A stretch of DNA of 64,000 nt from DATLMR01 sp035634255 (GTDB taxonomy: Bacteria > Acidobacteriota > Blastocatellia > UBA7656), in NCBI GenBank assembly GCA_035634255.1, contig DASQDI010000141.1, positions 17,224 through 81,223 of the forward strand. The letters run 5' to 3'. How positions within the stretch are numbered: position 1 is the first letter of the stretch; each line of letters begins with the position of its first letter. The translations under genes and the position numbers were made by a program. Positions 1 through 7,656 of this stretch are shown here, piece after piece. A model generated the notes under the pieces. That model ran no database searches. It was given only the letters and a program-made list of their open reading frames with translations, and was not told the origin of the DNA.

Positions 1-257
1 TGAGCCGCGAACAGAAGGAGAGGATGTTCGAGCCTTTCAACTCTTCCAGCGGGGGGACGGGCCTCGGGATGGCCATCGTCTACCAGCTCGTGCGGGATCA
101 TAACGGCAAGATTTTCGTCGAGAGCGAGGCTGGAAAGGGCACGAGTATTTCTATTAAACTACCCGCCGGAGGTAGAGTCGTTCGGAAGCCGGAGTTGATC
201 GCAAGCCCTTCGCCCGCGGTGGTCGCGACCGGGGTGGAGGTAACGAATAACCGGTAG
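1..257 (+). CDS. pilS: Sensor histidine kinase, C-terminal end (PilS-like, partial)
   Basis: This is the last part of a two-component sensor kinase; the gene begins before the window and reads in frame from base 3. The visible part holds the end of the HATPase_c ATP-binding domain: the motif MFEPF, then the G-box GGTGLGMAIVYQLVRDHNG and the strand GTSISIKLP. A short polar tail of about 30 residues follows. The kinase would phosphorylate the response regulator that starts 28 bases downstream. Because that regulator is PilR-like and is followed by pilin genes, PilS is the best assignment. The sensor domain is not in view, so the input signal and membrane topology cannot be judged. Confidence 0.85.
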   Translation, partial: SREQKERMFEPFNSSSGGTGLGMAIVYQLVRDHNGKIFVESEAGKGTSISIKLPAGGRVVRKPELIASPSPAVVATGVEVTNNR

Positions 258-284
258 GCCCCTGATTCGCGGAAAGAGGAAGCG

Positions 285-1712
285 ATGGAAAAAATCCTTG
301 TTGTCGATGACGAGCGCAGCATGCGGGAGCTGCTCGAACTTGTACTGAAGCGTCAGGGCTACGCGGTTCATACTGCCGAGAACGGCACGCGCGCGCTTGA
401 GCTGGTGCGCCAGAACGTTTACGACCTCATCATCTCCGACGTGAAGATGCCGGACATCAACGGCATCGAGCTGCTTGAGCGCGTGCGCGAGATCTCGCCC
501 GAGAGCATGGTCATAATGATCACGGCCTTCGCCACCGTCGACACCGCGCGCCGCGCCTTCAAGCTCGGGGCCGAGGACTTCTACATCAAAGACGCCGGCT
601 TCGACGTGGAGGAGCTGAAGATCACCGTCGGCAAGGCCCTTGAGAAGAAGAAGCTGCGCCAGGAGAACACTCTGCTGAAGCGGGAATTGAGGCAGAGGAA
701 CTCGCTCGCGAACATCGTGGGCCGCTCCCCCCAGATGCAGGCCGTCTACCAGATGATAGAGATCGTCGCCGCGACCACCTCCACGGTGCTCATCACAGGC
801 GAGTCCGGGACTGGCAAAGAACTGGTCGCGCGGGCGATTCACGACAACTCGAACCGCTCGGCCGCCCCGTTCGTCTCGATCAACTGCGGGGCGTTCACCG
901 AGACCCTGCTCGAATCCGAGTTGTTCGGCTACATGAAGGGCTCGTTCACCGGCGCGGTGTCGAACCGGAAGGGGCTGTTCGAAGCCGCCGAAGGCGGGAC
1001 CATATTTCTGGACGAGATAGGCGAGACGACGCCCGCCATGCAGGTGAAGATGCTGCGCGTGTTGCAGGAGAGGAGGATAAGGCGCGTGGGCGGGCACGAA
1101 GAGATCCCGGTCGATTGCAGGGTCGTCGCCGCCACCAACCGCGACCTCGCGAACATGGTCGAGGACGGAACGTTCCGCAACGACCTCTTCTACCGCATAA
1201 GCGTCATCCCGGTCGAGCTGCCCGCCCTGCGCGCGCGCCGCACGGACATACCCGACCTCGTCCAGCACTTCCTCGAGAAGTACAGCCTCAACGCCGGCCG
1301 CTCCAAGCTGAGCATCTCCGACGAGGCCTTGCGCTACCTTGAGTCTTACGACTGGCCGGGGAACGTCCGCGAGCTCGAGAACACCATTGAGCGCGCGGTC
1401 GCCCTTGAGCCGACCAACGTCATCCTGCCCGAGCGCATGCCCGAGCGCATCCTGAAGTACAAGCCGCGCAACGTGACCGATGTCGACCTCCCCGACGAAG
1501 GCATAGACCTCGAAGCCTACCTCGCGCAGCTTGAGAAGGACTACATCATCCGCGCGCTGCAAAGGACCGCGGGGAACCAGACTCGCGCGGCGGAGATCCT
1601 CAACATGTCCGTGCGCAGCCTCCGGCACCTGCTCGACAAGCATAAGATCCGGCAGACGGCGAGCCTGCTCAGAGAGTCTACGACCGTGAGCGACGGCGTC
1701 GGCCACAAGTAA
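285..1712 (+). CDS. pilR: Sigma-54-dependent response regulator PilR (NtrC family)
   Basis: This is a 475-residue transcription activator of sigma-54 promoters. The receiver domain covers residues 1-120, with the acidic pocket at D8/D9 and the phospho-acceptor D52 in IISDVKMPD. The AAA+ domain covers about 145-375: Walker A GESGTGKE at 172-179, the sigma-54 contact loop as GSFTGA at 219-224 (a known variant of GAFTGA) and Walker B IFLDEIG at 240-246. A Fis-type helix-turn-helix lies near 430-455 (TRAAEILNMSVRSLRHLL). The gene directly follows the kinase end. A near-consensus sigma-54 promoter lies before the next pilin gene at 1997-2012, which fits a PilS/PilR circuit driving pilin expression. 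The start ATG follows an AGAGGAAG ribosome site. No key residue is missing. Confidence 0.95.
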   Translation: MEKILVVDDERSMRELLELVLKRQGYAVHTAENGTRALELVRQNVYDLIISDVKMPDINGIELLERVREISPESMVIMITAFATVDTARRAFKLGAEDFYIKDAGFDVEELKITVGKALEKKKLRQENTLLKRELRQRNSLANIVGRSPQMQAVYQMIEIVAATTSTVLITGESGTGKELVARAIHDNSNRSAAPFVSINCGAFTETLLESELFGYMKGSFTGAVSNRKGLFEAAEGGTIFLDEIGETTPAMQVKMLRVLQERRIRRVGGHEEIPVDCRVVAATNRDLANMVEDGTFRNDLFYRISVIPVELPALRARRTDIPDLVQHFLEKYSLNAGRSKLSISDEALRYLESYDWPGNVRELENTIERAVALEPTNVILPERMPERILKYKPRNVTDVDLPDEGIDLEAYLAQLEKDYIIRALQRTAGNQTRAAEILNMSVRSLRHLLDKHKIRQTASLLRESTTVSDGVGHK

Positions 1713-1733
1713 AGCCGAGGCAACCGATCTCGC

Positions 1734-1776
1734 GATGGCCTGTGCCCGAGAGCCTTCTCGCACAGGCCATCGTTTT
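1734..1776 (+). terminator. Intrinsic terminator after pilR
   Basis: A perfect 12-bp inverted repeat (GATGGCCTGTGC at 1734-1745 and its complement at 1760-1771) with a 14-base loop is followed by GTTTT. It separates pilRS from the pilin genes, so the pilins need their own promoter. Confidence 0.8.
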
Positions 1777-1996
1777 GCCCGTCCGGCATAGTCCCTACCT
1801 CAGAGCATCTCTCTTTTCGGAGTAATCAGTCGGGTTCGATCCGTCAAAGTGATGCCATCCTCTCCTGCTGCCCCGGCGTAAGGATCACTACCTTTACCCA
1901 TCGCATGCCCCGTTTCGGGAATCACATCTCGCTATGCCGCGCGAATCGACGCCGCGCCCGCGCTGATGAGGAGCGATTGATGGTGCGGGGCATCGC

Positions 1997-2012
1997 TGGC
2001 ACGGACGTTGCA
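1997..2012 (+). promoter_or_regulatory. Sigma-54 promoter of the first pilin gene
   Basis: TGGCACGGACGTTGCA matches the sigma-54 consensus TGGCACG-N4-TTGCA. The -24 GG (1998-1999) and -12 GC (2010-2011) are separated by the required 10 bases. Transcription would start near 2023, about 50 bases before the pilin ATG at 2074. PilR is encoded just upstream. The 1777-1996 stretch between terminator and promoter has no gene; it is the expected place for PilR binding sites, but I could not define one. Confidence 0.8.
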
Positions 2013-2073
2013 GAGGTTCGAGTCGGGTCAAGTAATATGCCGATCAATCTTGAGGGAGGCCGGAGAGATTAAA

Positions 2074-2499
2074 ATGAAACAGGAGCGTGGTTTCTCTCTT
2101 CTCGAACTATTAATGGTTGTGGTCATAGTCGGGGTCATCAGCGCTCTGGCCGTGCCTGGCCTTCGTCGCGCGCGTCAAAACGCCAACGGGGCCTCGGCCA
2201 TTCAATCATTGAGGACCATAACGACGGCGCAATTTCTTTACGAGAGACAGTTCCGCGTATATGGAACACTGGCGCAACTTACCCCGGAAGGGACCCTCGA
2301 CGACAACATCACGACGGGCTCGAAGAGCGGGTACCGGTTCACCATAAATTTAACGAACGGCGCGAAGTCTTTCGAATGCCTCGCGACTCCCGAAGAGTCA
2401 CAGACGGTCCTCAACCACTTCTTCGTCGACGAGACGGGCGTCATCCGGTTCAACCCCGGCGCGCCGGCCACCGTCGCCAGCCCGCCGATTCCGAGGTGA
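2074..2499 (+). CDS. Type IV pilin-like protein 1
   Basis: This is a 141-residue prepilin. The leader is MKQERG, cut before F7 by a prepilin peptidase. The hydrophobic helix FSLLELLMVVVIVGVISALA follows, with the conserved Glu at mature position 5. The helix-spine residues (ARQNANGASAIQSLRTITTAQ split over 32-55) are typical of acidobacterial and delta-proteobacterial pilins. The ATG at 2074 is chosen over an in-frame start at 2008 because a purine-rich ribosome site (GGAGGCCGGAGAG) precedes it and because prepilin leaders are short. It lacks the GTGNRSFYSNET block shared by the next two pilins, so it is the divergent member. It could be a minor pilin or pseudopilin. Confidence 0.85.
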   Translation: MKQERGFSLLELLMVVVIVGVISALAVPGLRRARQNANGASAIQSLRTITTAQFLYERQFRVYGTLAQLTPEGTLDDNITTGSKSGYRFTINLTNGAKSFECLATPEESQTVLNHFFVDETGVIRFNPGAPATVASPPIPR

Positions 2500-2508
2500 G
2501 AGTTTTAT

Positions 2509-2544
2509 AACAAAAAGCGGTATCGGCCGTTGCCACTTTTTGTT
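2509..2544 (+). terminator. Terminator-like hairpin after pilin 1
   Basis: The arm AACAAAAAG (2509-2517) pairs with CTTTTTGTT (2536-2544); the GCGG/TTGCC inner bases add weaker pairs. The T-run inside the right arm makes it usable as a terminator in both directions. Confidence 0.55.
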
Positions 2545-2621
2545 AAGAAACTCTCGGAAAACAGGCCATTCATCCCCGCCCTCAGATCAAACCTCTTAAT
2601 CAGCAAGCACTTCCAAATTGC

Positions 2622-2652
2622 AAGCCTGTGCCCTACCCGGTGGCACAGGCTT
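2622..2652 (+). terminator. Perfect hairpin between pilin 1 and pilin 2
   Basis: An 11-bp perfect stem is formed by AAGCCTGTGCC (2622-2632) and its complement (2642-2652) around a 9-base loop. A short T-run follows. It may end leftover transcription from pilin 1. Its right arm is also part of the sigma-54 promoter sequence at 2641-2656. Confidence 0.5.
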
Positions 2653-2656
2653 TGCC
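2641..2656 (+). promoter_or_regulatory. Sigma-54 promoter of the second pilin gene
   Basis: TGGCACAGGCTTTGCC carries the -24 GG (2642-2643) and -12 GC (2654-2655) with 10 bases between them, and differs from the consensus TGGCACG-N4-TTGC only slightly. The predicted start near 2667 gives an 85-base leader to the ATG at 2751. It sits on the right arm of the hairpin at 2622-2652. Confidence 0.65.
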
Positions 2657-2750
2657 AATTATGCGGGCGTGACCTGTCGTAAGTCGGCCGCTAGGGACGA
2701 ACAAGACCTACGGCAATAACTTGGAAAACGTAGACGGAGGATTACTTTCT

Positions 2751-3245
2751 ATGAAGAATCAAAAGGGTTTCTCGCTGATCGAGCTGCTGATCGTTGTGGC
2801 AATCATAGGTATCATTGCCGCTATCGCAATTCCCAACTTGCTCAAGTCCCGACAGGCGGCCAACGAGGCATCTGCCATCGGCTCAACGCGCACAATCGGG
2901 ACGGCGCAGGCCACTTATCAATCGACTCTCGGACTGGGCAGGAACTTCGCTCCTGACCTTACCTCGCTCGGCAACGACAACGCGGTTGACACCACGCTTG
3001 CCTCGGGGACCAAGAGCGGCTACGCCTTCGAATCCACAGGGACGGACGCGGCCGCGGACGGTGATCCCCCGTCTTTCTTCAACACGGAATCGACGCCGCT
3101 GTCAACGGGATCGTTCGGCACAGGCAACCGCTCGTTCTACTCTAACGAGACATATGTGATATACCAGTTACCGGGGGCGAACGCGCCCAACGGCGGCATC
3201 ACCGCCTCGGTGCGCAAGCCGACCAACGGCACGGTGCTCGAATAG
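2751..3245 (+). CDS. pilA: Type IV pilin 2 (PilA-like)
   Basis: This 164-residue prepilin has leader MKNQKG and processed helix FSLIELLIVVAIIGIIAAIA with Glu5 in place. It is a textbook class a type IV pilin N terminus, consistent with a major pilin subunit. The C-terminal part carries STGSFGTGNRSFYSNET, nearly identical to the block in the third pilin. The ATG at 2751 is preceded by GGAGG at 2736-2740, and an in-frame upstream start at 2721 would give an over-long leader. The gene has its own sigma-54 promoter sequence and a terminator at 3279-3311. There is no Cys pair, so it lacks the disulfide loop of pseudomonad pilins. Which of the three pilins is the main subunit cannot be read from sequence. 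Confidence 0.9.
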   Translation: MKNQKGFSLIELLIVVAIIGIIAAIAIPNLLKSRQAANEASAIGSTRTIGTAQATYQSTLGLGRNFAPDLTSLGNDNAVDTTLASGTKSGYAFESTGTDAAADGDPPSFFNTESTPLSTGSFGTGNRSFYSNETYVIYQLPGANAPNGGITASVRKPTNGTVLE

Positions 3246-3278
3246 TAAGAGCCTCGATAAAAAATTCGGGAAGTTACG

Positions 3279-3311
3279 AACGGGTGATCCTTTAAGAGGC
3301 TCACCCGTTTG
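3279..3311 (+). terminator. Intrinsic terminator after pilin 2
   Basis: A 9-bp perfect stem, AACGGGTGA (3279-3287) with its complement (3301-3309), has a 13-base loop and ends in TTTG. Confidence 0.65.
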
Positions 3312-3439
3312 TGCTATAGTTTCTCCATCAGCTCGAAAATTAAACGAACCGCCCATCAGAGGTGGCGTTCGATTTCGTAAGAGAGCACAGAGCTATCCCC
3401 TGACCGGGGACGCTAATTATAAGAGCTGAGGAGAATGTA

Positions 3440-3922
3440 ATGAATAGAAAACGGCAGAGAGGTTTCTCACTGATCGAGTTGCTCATAGTGGTTGCAATCA
3501 TCGGCATCATCGCGGCAATCGCCATCCCGAACCTGCTCAAATCGCAGCAGGCCGCGCGCGAAACGGCGGCGCTGTCTGAAGTGAAACAGCTTGGCACGGC
3601 GCAGCTTCAGTACTCGGTCACGAAGGGGCGCGGGAAGTTTGCCGACCTCGCGACGCTCGGGTCGATGCAGCTGTCGGACGCCCAGATTTCGAGCGGGATC
3701 AAAGGCGGCTACTCTTTCGCCTCGACCGCGATAAACGCCGAGGGCATGCCCTCTATGTTCGACACGACGGCGAAGCCTCAATCGACGGGCGCATTCGGCA
3801 CGGGGAACAGGTCTTTTTATTCCAACGAGACGATGTCCATCTTCGAGGCCGAAGGGGGCCAGCCGCCGACGGCGACTCCTCAGGACCGTATACCTAAAGA
3901 CGGGCAGCTTATATCGCAGTAA
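3440..3922 (+). CDS. pilA: Type IV pilin 3 (PilA-like)
   Basis: This 160-residue prepilin has leader MNRKRQRG and processed helix FSLIELLIVVAIIGIIAAIA, identical to that of pilin 2, with the same spine start IPNLLKSQQAARE. It shares STGAFGTGNRSFYSNET with pilin 2, so the two are recent paralogues with diverged surfaces. The ribosome site AGGAG lies 8 bases before the ATG. No sigma-54 promoter is visible in the 3312-3439 gap, unlike for pilins 1 and 2; a TAATTATAA stretch near 3413-3420 could be a -10 element. The next gene downstream is a membrane phospho- or sulfo-transfer enzyme that might modify pilins. Confidence 0.9.
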   Translation: MNRKRQRGFSLIELLIVVAIIGIIAAIAIPNLLKSQQAARETAALSEVKQLGTAQLQYSVTKGRGKFADLATLGSMQLSDAQISSGIKGGYSFASTAINAEGMPSMFDTTAKPQSTGAFGTGNRSFYSNETMSIFEAEGGQPPTATPQDRIPKDGQLISQ

Positions 3923-3933
3923 CTTTGAGTTTC

Positions 3934-3982
3934 GAGCCGGGCCTCTGACGGGCCGCGTGAGAGCTTCGGAGGGGCCCGGCTC
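3934..3982 (+). other. Long-loop inverted repeat after pilin 3
   Basis: GAGCCGGGCC (3934-3943) pairs perfectly with GGCCCGGCTC (3973-3982) around a 29-base loop. There is no T-run, so termination would need another factor. No gene is seen in 3983-4131. Confidence 0.35.
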
Positions 3983-4131
3983 AGTACAAGTAAGATCGAC
4001 TCGCCCCTCGACACCCAGTCACATAACCAGCTTCTCGTTCGAGATGCCCCCGCATTGATCGGCCTGCTGTAATCACGGCGCGGCTTTCGATGGCGAGAGC
4101 CGGCCCGGTTCGGATTGATCGGAGTCTGGCG

Positions 4132-6705
4132 ATGCTGGATCATCGGTTCGTGTTCGCGGCGACGAGGCTCTCTTTCGGCCTCTTCGTCCTGATGACTTCA
4201 CTCTATTGTCTGCTGGCCTACATCCCGTTCACCTATTATCACTTCCTACAGTTCTCTCACCTGACCTGGGTCACGGCATTCGTAAGACTGCATCCGTTTT
4301 TATACTGGCTGGCGCTCGGGCCCCTGGCCGCGAGCATGTGGGGTGACCTGCGGGGCGAGCGCACGCGAAGGCTCACGCTCGAATTCTTAATAGTTCACGC
4401 AGCGGCAGGCCTCCTGCTCGTAACCCGCCCGCTGCTCCCGGCCCTGCAAAACGATTACATAAGCCTGATCTGGAGCCTCGTATGGCTCTTCCCTCTGGTC
4501 TGGATGGCGGTGCTGGACTACGGGTCGTACCTGAAGCCGGCGCAGTGGCCGCCGCTGAGGGGCGACGCCATCCGGGGTCCGTTCAGGGCCGCCCTGCTTT
4601 CGGGGCTCTTCCTATCTCTGGTCTACGCCGCGATCTTCTTGATCAACTCCTCGGCGTCGGAGAAAGACGATTTCAATCCCGGCGAAAAGATCGTCGCCAT
4701 CGGGGTCAGCCTGACCTCGCACATGGCGATCTTCGCTTTCCTGTTCGTGATGCTCGGAATCATCAGGGCCATCTCGAAGAGATTCTCCAACGCTTCGCGG
4801 GCCGAGTTCTTCCTTTCCGGCCTCCTGGCCTGCATGCTCTGCGCGCTCGTAGTCAGGAGACTCGTCCTCCCGACTCTCACGATGAGCAATCTGGCGGCGG
4901 ACTTTTATTCGGCCGCCGTATCCGGCGCTCTATTCTTCTTTCTGACCGGGATAAAGCTGAGGTTCGTATCCGGCGCTGCGAGCGACGGGGGCGGCGGCAT
5001 CGGGCTCCTGCTTTCCGCGCTCGCGCCGCGCCGCCTCGCTTCGGTGCCGGCTCGGGCGTTCTGGCTCGCCCTCCTCGCGGCCATGGCCTACGCGGTCCCG
5101 GCGCTCGTTGCAAGGAACGATTGGGATTTCTTAATTCAGAAACTCGTGACGCTCGCGGTGTGGGCGATGACGTTCGCCTTCTTCTATTCGACCTCTCCGA
5201 GAGAGAAGCCGTCTCGCTTTCCGTCGGGGTTCATACTGGCGGCGGCGGTGATCAGCTTCGGGGTCTACAGAGGGATCGACGCTTCGCAGGCCTACATTCC
5301 CGGCCTCTTTGGAGACGGGACGCTCAACGTCCGAGCGACCCTTGACCGCTACTCCGGGTATGACCTCTCGTTCAAGGTGGCGCGGGAGATCATCACCCCT
5401 CCTCCCGATGACGACCAGTTCTACTCCCTTTTGCAGGCGAACACGAGCCTCCCCCAATCCCTCGCGGTAGACCCGGTGCAGGTCGAGCTTGCGCCGAAGG
5501 CTTCTACCGAAATGCGGGAAAAGCCGCACATCTTTCTCTTCGTGATCGACTCCCTCAGGCAGGACTACCTTTCGCCCTACAACGAGAGGGTCGACTTTAC
5601 TCCGGCCATCGCGGATTTCGCCCGCGAAAGCGCCGTTATGAAGAACAGCTTCACGCGCTACAGCGGCACGGCCCTGGCGCAGCCGTCCATCTGGGTCGGC
5701 GGCCTGATGCTTCATAAGCAGTACGTCACGCCCTTTTACCCGATGAACTCCCTGCAAAAGCTGATCGACGAGGAGGGCTATCAGAGTTACATAAGCGTGG
5801 ACAAGATTCTCAGCGTCCTGCTCCGCCCCTCGCCCGAGATAGTCAAGCTGGACCGCGACCTGTCCGAAGCGACCAACGACCGCGGCCGCTCGGAATACAA
5901 GTACGATTTCTGCCGCACTCTGAGTGAGCTGCAAGCCAAGCTCGACGGGCGCGAGGACAAGGGCCGCCCGGCCTTCGCCTACACCCAGCCGCAGAACCTC
6001 CACATCTCGGTGCTTCTCGAACACCCGGCCGCGGACGACCGGCAGTACCCGAAAGGCTTCTCCACCAAGTACGCCTCTCAGGTCCGGCGGCTCGACGCCT
6101 GCTTCGGGGAGTTCATAGACTTCCTCAAGTCGCGCGGCATGTACGACAACAGCATCGTCATACTCACGTCGGACCACGGGGACGCGCTAGGGGAGGAAGG
6201 GCGGTGGGGCCATTCGACATGGATATTCCCCGAGGTCATGCGCATCCCGCTCCTGATACACCTGCCGGAGAGTATGAGGCGCGAGACGGTCTGGGAGCCC
6301 GACGCCATAGCCTTCTCGACCGACATCACCCCGAGCCTCTACTACCTGCTCGGGCGGAGGCCCATCGCGCGCAACAAGGTCTTCGGCCGGCCGCTCTTCA
6401 CGAAGACCTTGCAGGAACAGGCGGGGTACGCGAATGATTCCTACCTCGTCTGTTCGAGCTATGGCCCGGCCTATGGGATTTTGAAGGACAATGGCAGATC
6501 GTTCTACATCATCGATGGGGTGGACCAGCGGGAGTATTTTTTCGACCTGGGCGAGGACCCCGCGGGCAGGCGCAATCTGCTGAACGCGCAGGTCAGGGCG
6601 GAGAACCAGGCCCTGATCCGCGACGGGATTCGATCCATAAATGAGTTCTACAATTTCGGAACTAAGCAGGAAGTGGCCTCCCTGGATCGGGCAGCGGGGC
6701 GTTGA
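4132..6705 (+). CDS. Membrane alkaline-phosphatase-superfamily enzyme (sulfatase/LTA-synthase fold)
   Basis: This protein of about 857 residues has an N-terminal half with some ten hydrophobic segments (for example SFGLFVLMTSLYCLLAYIPF and SLIWSLVWLFPLVWMAVLDY) and a C-terminal catalytic domain from about residue 460. Superfamily metal motifs are visible: FLFVIDSLRQDYL (first Asp) and VILTSDHGDALGEEGRWGHS (Asp-His and the late His). The usual sulfatase C/S-x-P-S-R site is replaced by TRYSGTALAQPS, so a Thr or Ser nucleophile is likely, as in phosphoethanolamine or phosphoglycerol transferases. The domain probably faces the periplasm. The ATG at 4132 is preferred over an in-frame ATG at 4090 because GGAG lies 7 bases before it and the first membrane helix follows. 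The substrate is unknown; the pilin neighbours suggest pilus or envelope modification, which is inference. Confidence 0.75.
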   Translation: MLDHRFVFAATRLSFGLFVLMTSLYCLLAYIPFTYYHFLQFSHLTWVTAFVRLHPFLYWLALGPLAASMWGDLRGERTRRLTLEFLIVHAAAGLLLVTRPLLPALQNDYISLIWSLVWLFPLVWMAVLDYGSYLKPAQWPPLRGDAIRGPFRAALLSGLFLSLVYAAIFLINSSASEKDDFNPGEKIVAIGVSLTSHMAIFAFLFVMLGIIRAISKRFSNASRAEFFLSGLLACMLCALVVRRLVLPTLTMSNLAADFYSAAVSGALFFFLTGIKLRFVSGAASDGGGGIGLLLSALAPRRLASVPARAFWLALLAAMAYAVPALVARNDWDFLIQKLVTLAVWAMTFAFFYSTSPREKPSRFPSGFILAAAVISFGVYRGIDASQAYIPGLFGDGTLNVRATLDRYSGYDLSFKVAREIITPPPDDDQFYSLLQANTSLPQSLAVDPVQVELAPKASTEMREKPHIFLFVIDSLRQDYLSPYNERVDFTPAIADFARESAVMKNSFTRYSGTALAQPSIWVGGLMLHKQYVTPFYPMNSLQKLIDEEGYQSYISVDKILSVLLRPSPEIVKLDRDLSEATNDRGRSEYKYDFCRTLSELQAKLDGREDKGRPAFAYTQPQNLHISVLLEHPAADDRQYPKGFSTKYASQVRRLDACFGEFIDFLKSRGMYDNSIVILTSDHGDALGEEGRWGHSTWIFPEVMRIPLLIHLPESMRRETVWEPDAIAFSTDITPSLYYLLGRRPIARNKVFGRPLFTKTLQEQAGYANDSYLVCSSYGPAYGILKDNGRSFYIIDGVDQREYFFDLGEDPAGRRNLLNAQVRAENQALIRDGIRSINEFYNFGTKQEVASLDRAAGR

Positions 6706-6783
6706 GCTGACACCCGGCGCGGCCTTACTCCGCGGGAGCGAGGGCTGCTAAAATACGTTTAAATATCGGAGCTCGGATAAAGA

Positions 6784-7638
6784 ATGGCAACAAGTCAGAT
6801 TCACCAGAATGTTCGGGCCTCGCACAGCGCGCAGGCCGCGCCCAGTCTGAAGCAGAGCGGATTCCGGCGGATCAGCGCCATCGCTCTCAACACCTTCCGC
6901 GAATCGGTGCGCGACCGCGTGTTGTACAACCTCATACTTTTCGTGCTCGTGCTCGTGGGCGCGTCCGTCTTCATAAGCCAGCTCTCCGTCGACTACGAGA
7001 GCCAGTTCACATCGGCGCTCGGCCTGAGCGTGATGCTGGTCTTCGGCGCGCTCATCGCGATCTTCATCGGGGTGGGGCTCGTCTACAAGGAGATCGACAA
7101 GCGCACGATCTACAGCCTGCTCTCGAAGCCCGTGCGCCGGTACGAGTTCATTATAGGCAAGTACCTGGGCCTGTGCGTGACCCTGCTCGTCAACTCGGCG
7201 GTGATGGTCGCGGGGATAGAGCTCGCGCTGCTCTACGTCAACCGGGGCTTCGTGCCCTTGCAAGTGGCCGTGCTGCCCGCGGCGTTCCTGCTCTACCTGG
7301 AGCTCATACTGATAGTGGCGGTCGCGCTGGTCTTTTCCAGCTTCTCGACCCCGATGCTCGCCGCGCTCTTCTCGTTCGCCGTGTACGTGATCGGCCATTT
7401 CAGCGCGGACCTCAAGCTGGCCGCGGAGCTCAGCGATTCGAGCCTGGTGCGCGCGGTACTGACCGGGGCCTATTACCTGCTGCCGAACCTCGCGAATTTC
7501 AGCTACATCGCCGAGGCGTCGCACGGGCAGGTGGTCCCCCTTGACACGGTCATGTCGGCCACCGCTTACGCCATAGTTTATATCGCCATTTTGCTTTCGG
7601 CGTCGGTCCTGATTTTCGAGAAGAGGAACTTCAAGTAA
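6784..7638 (+). CDS. ABC-2-type transporter permease
   Basis: This 284-residue integral membrane protein begins with the family hallmark ISAIALNTFRESVRDRVLYN and has about six hydrophobic segments. Between them lie the conserved KEIDKRTIYSLLSKPVRRYE and the GKYLG motif seen in NosY/GldF-like permeases. It should pair with a separate ATPase subunit to move an unknown substrate, but no ABC ATPase gene is nearby in the window. It is followed 18 bases later by the TPR protein and probably cotranscribed with it. The ribosome site is weak. The substrate cannot be read from the sequence. Confidence 0.85.
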   Translation: MATSQIHQNVRASHSAQAAPSLKQSGFRRISAIALNTFRESVRDRVLYNLILFVLVLVGASVFISQLSVDYESQFTSALGLSVMLVFGALIAIFIGVGLVYKEIDKRTIYSLLSKPVRRYEFIIGKYLGLCVTLLVNSAVMVAGIELALLYVNRGFVPLQVAVLPAAFLLYLELILIVAVALVFSSFSTPMLAALFSFAVYVIGHFSADLKLAAELSDSSLVRAVLTGAYYLLPNLANFSYIAEASHGQVVPLDTVMSATAYAIVYIAILLSASVLIFEKRNFK

Positions 7639-7656
7639 ACGGTCGAGGGGTGAGGG

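Noticed and set aside
159..1763. 534-residue open frame on the minus strand opposite pilR
   Set aside because: The plus-strand frame encodes an intact NtrC-type regulator; the antisense frame has Arg/Ala-rich, domain-less sequence typical of GC-rich shadow frames.
1734..3311. Repeated GCCTGTGC hairpins as a CRISPR-like array
   Set aside because: They are independent terminators with different stems and irregular spacing; there are no repeat-spacer units.
3312..3439. Sigma-54 promoter for pilin 3 at TGGCGTTCGATTTCG (near 3362)
   Set aside because: The -12 GC is missing at the required spacing, so the match is too weak.
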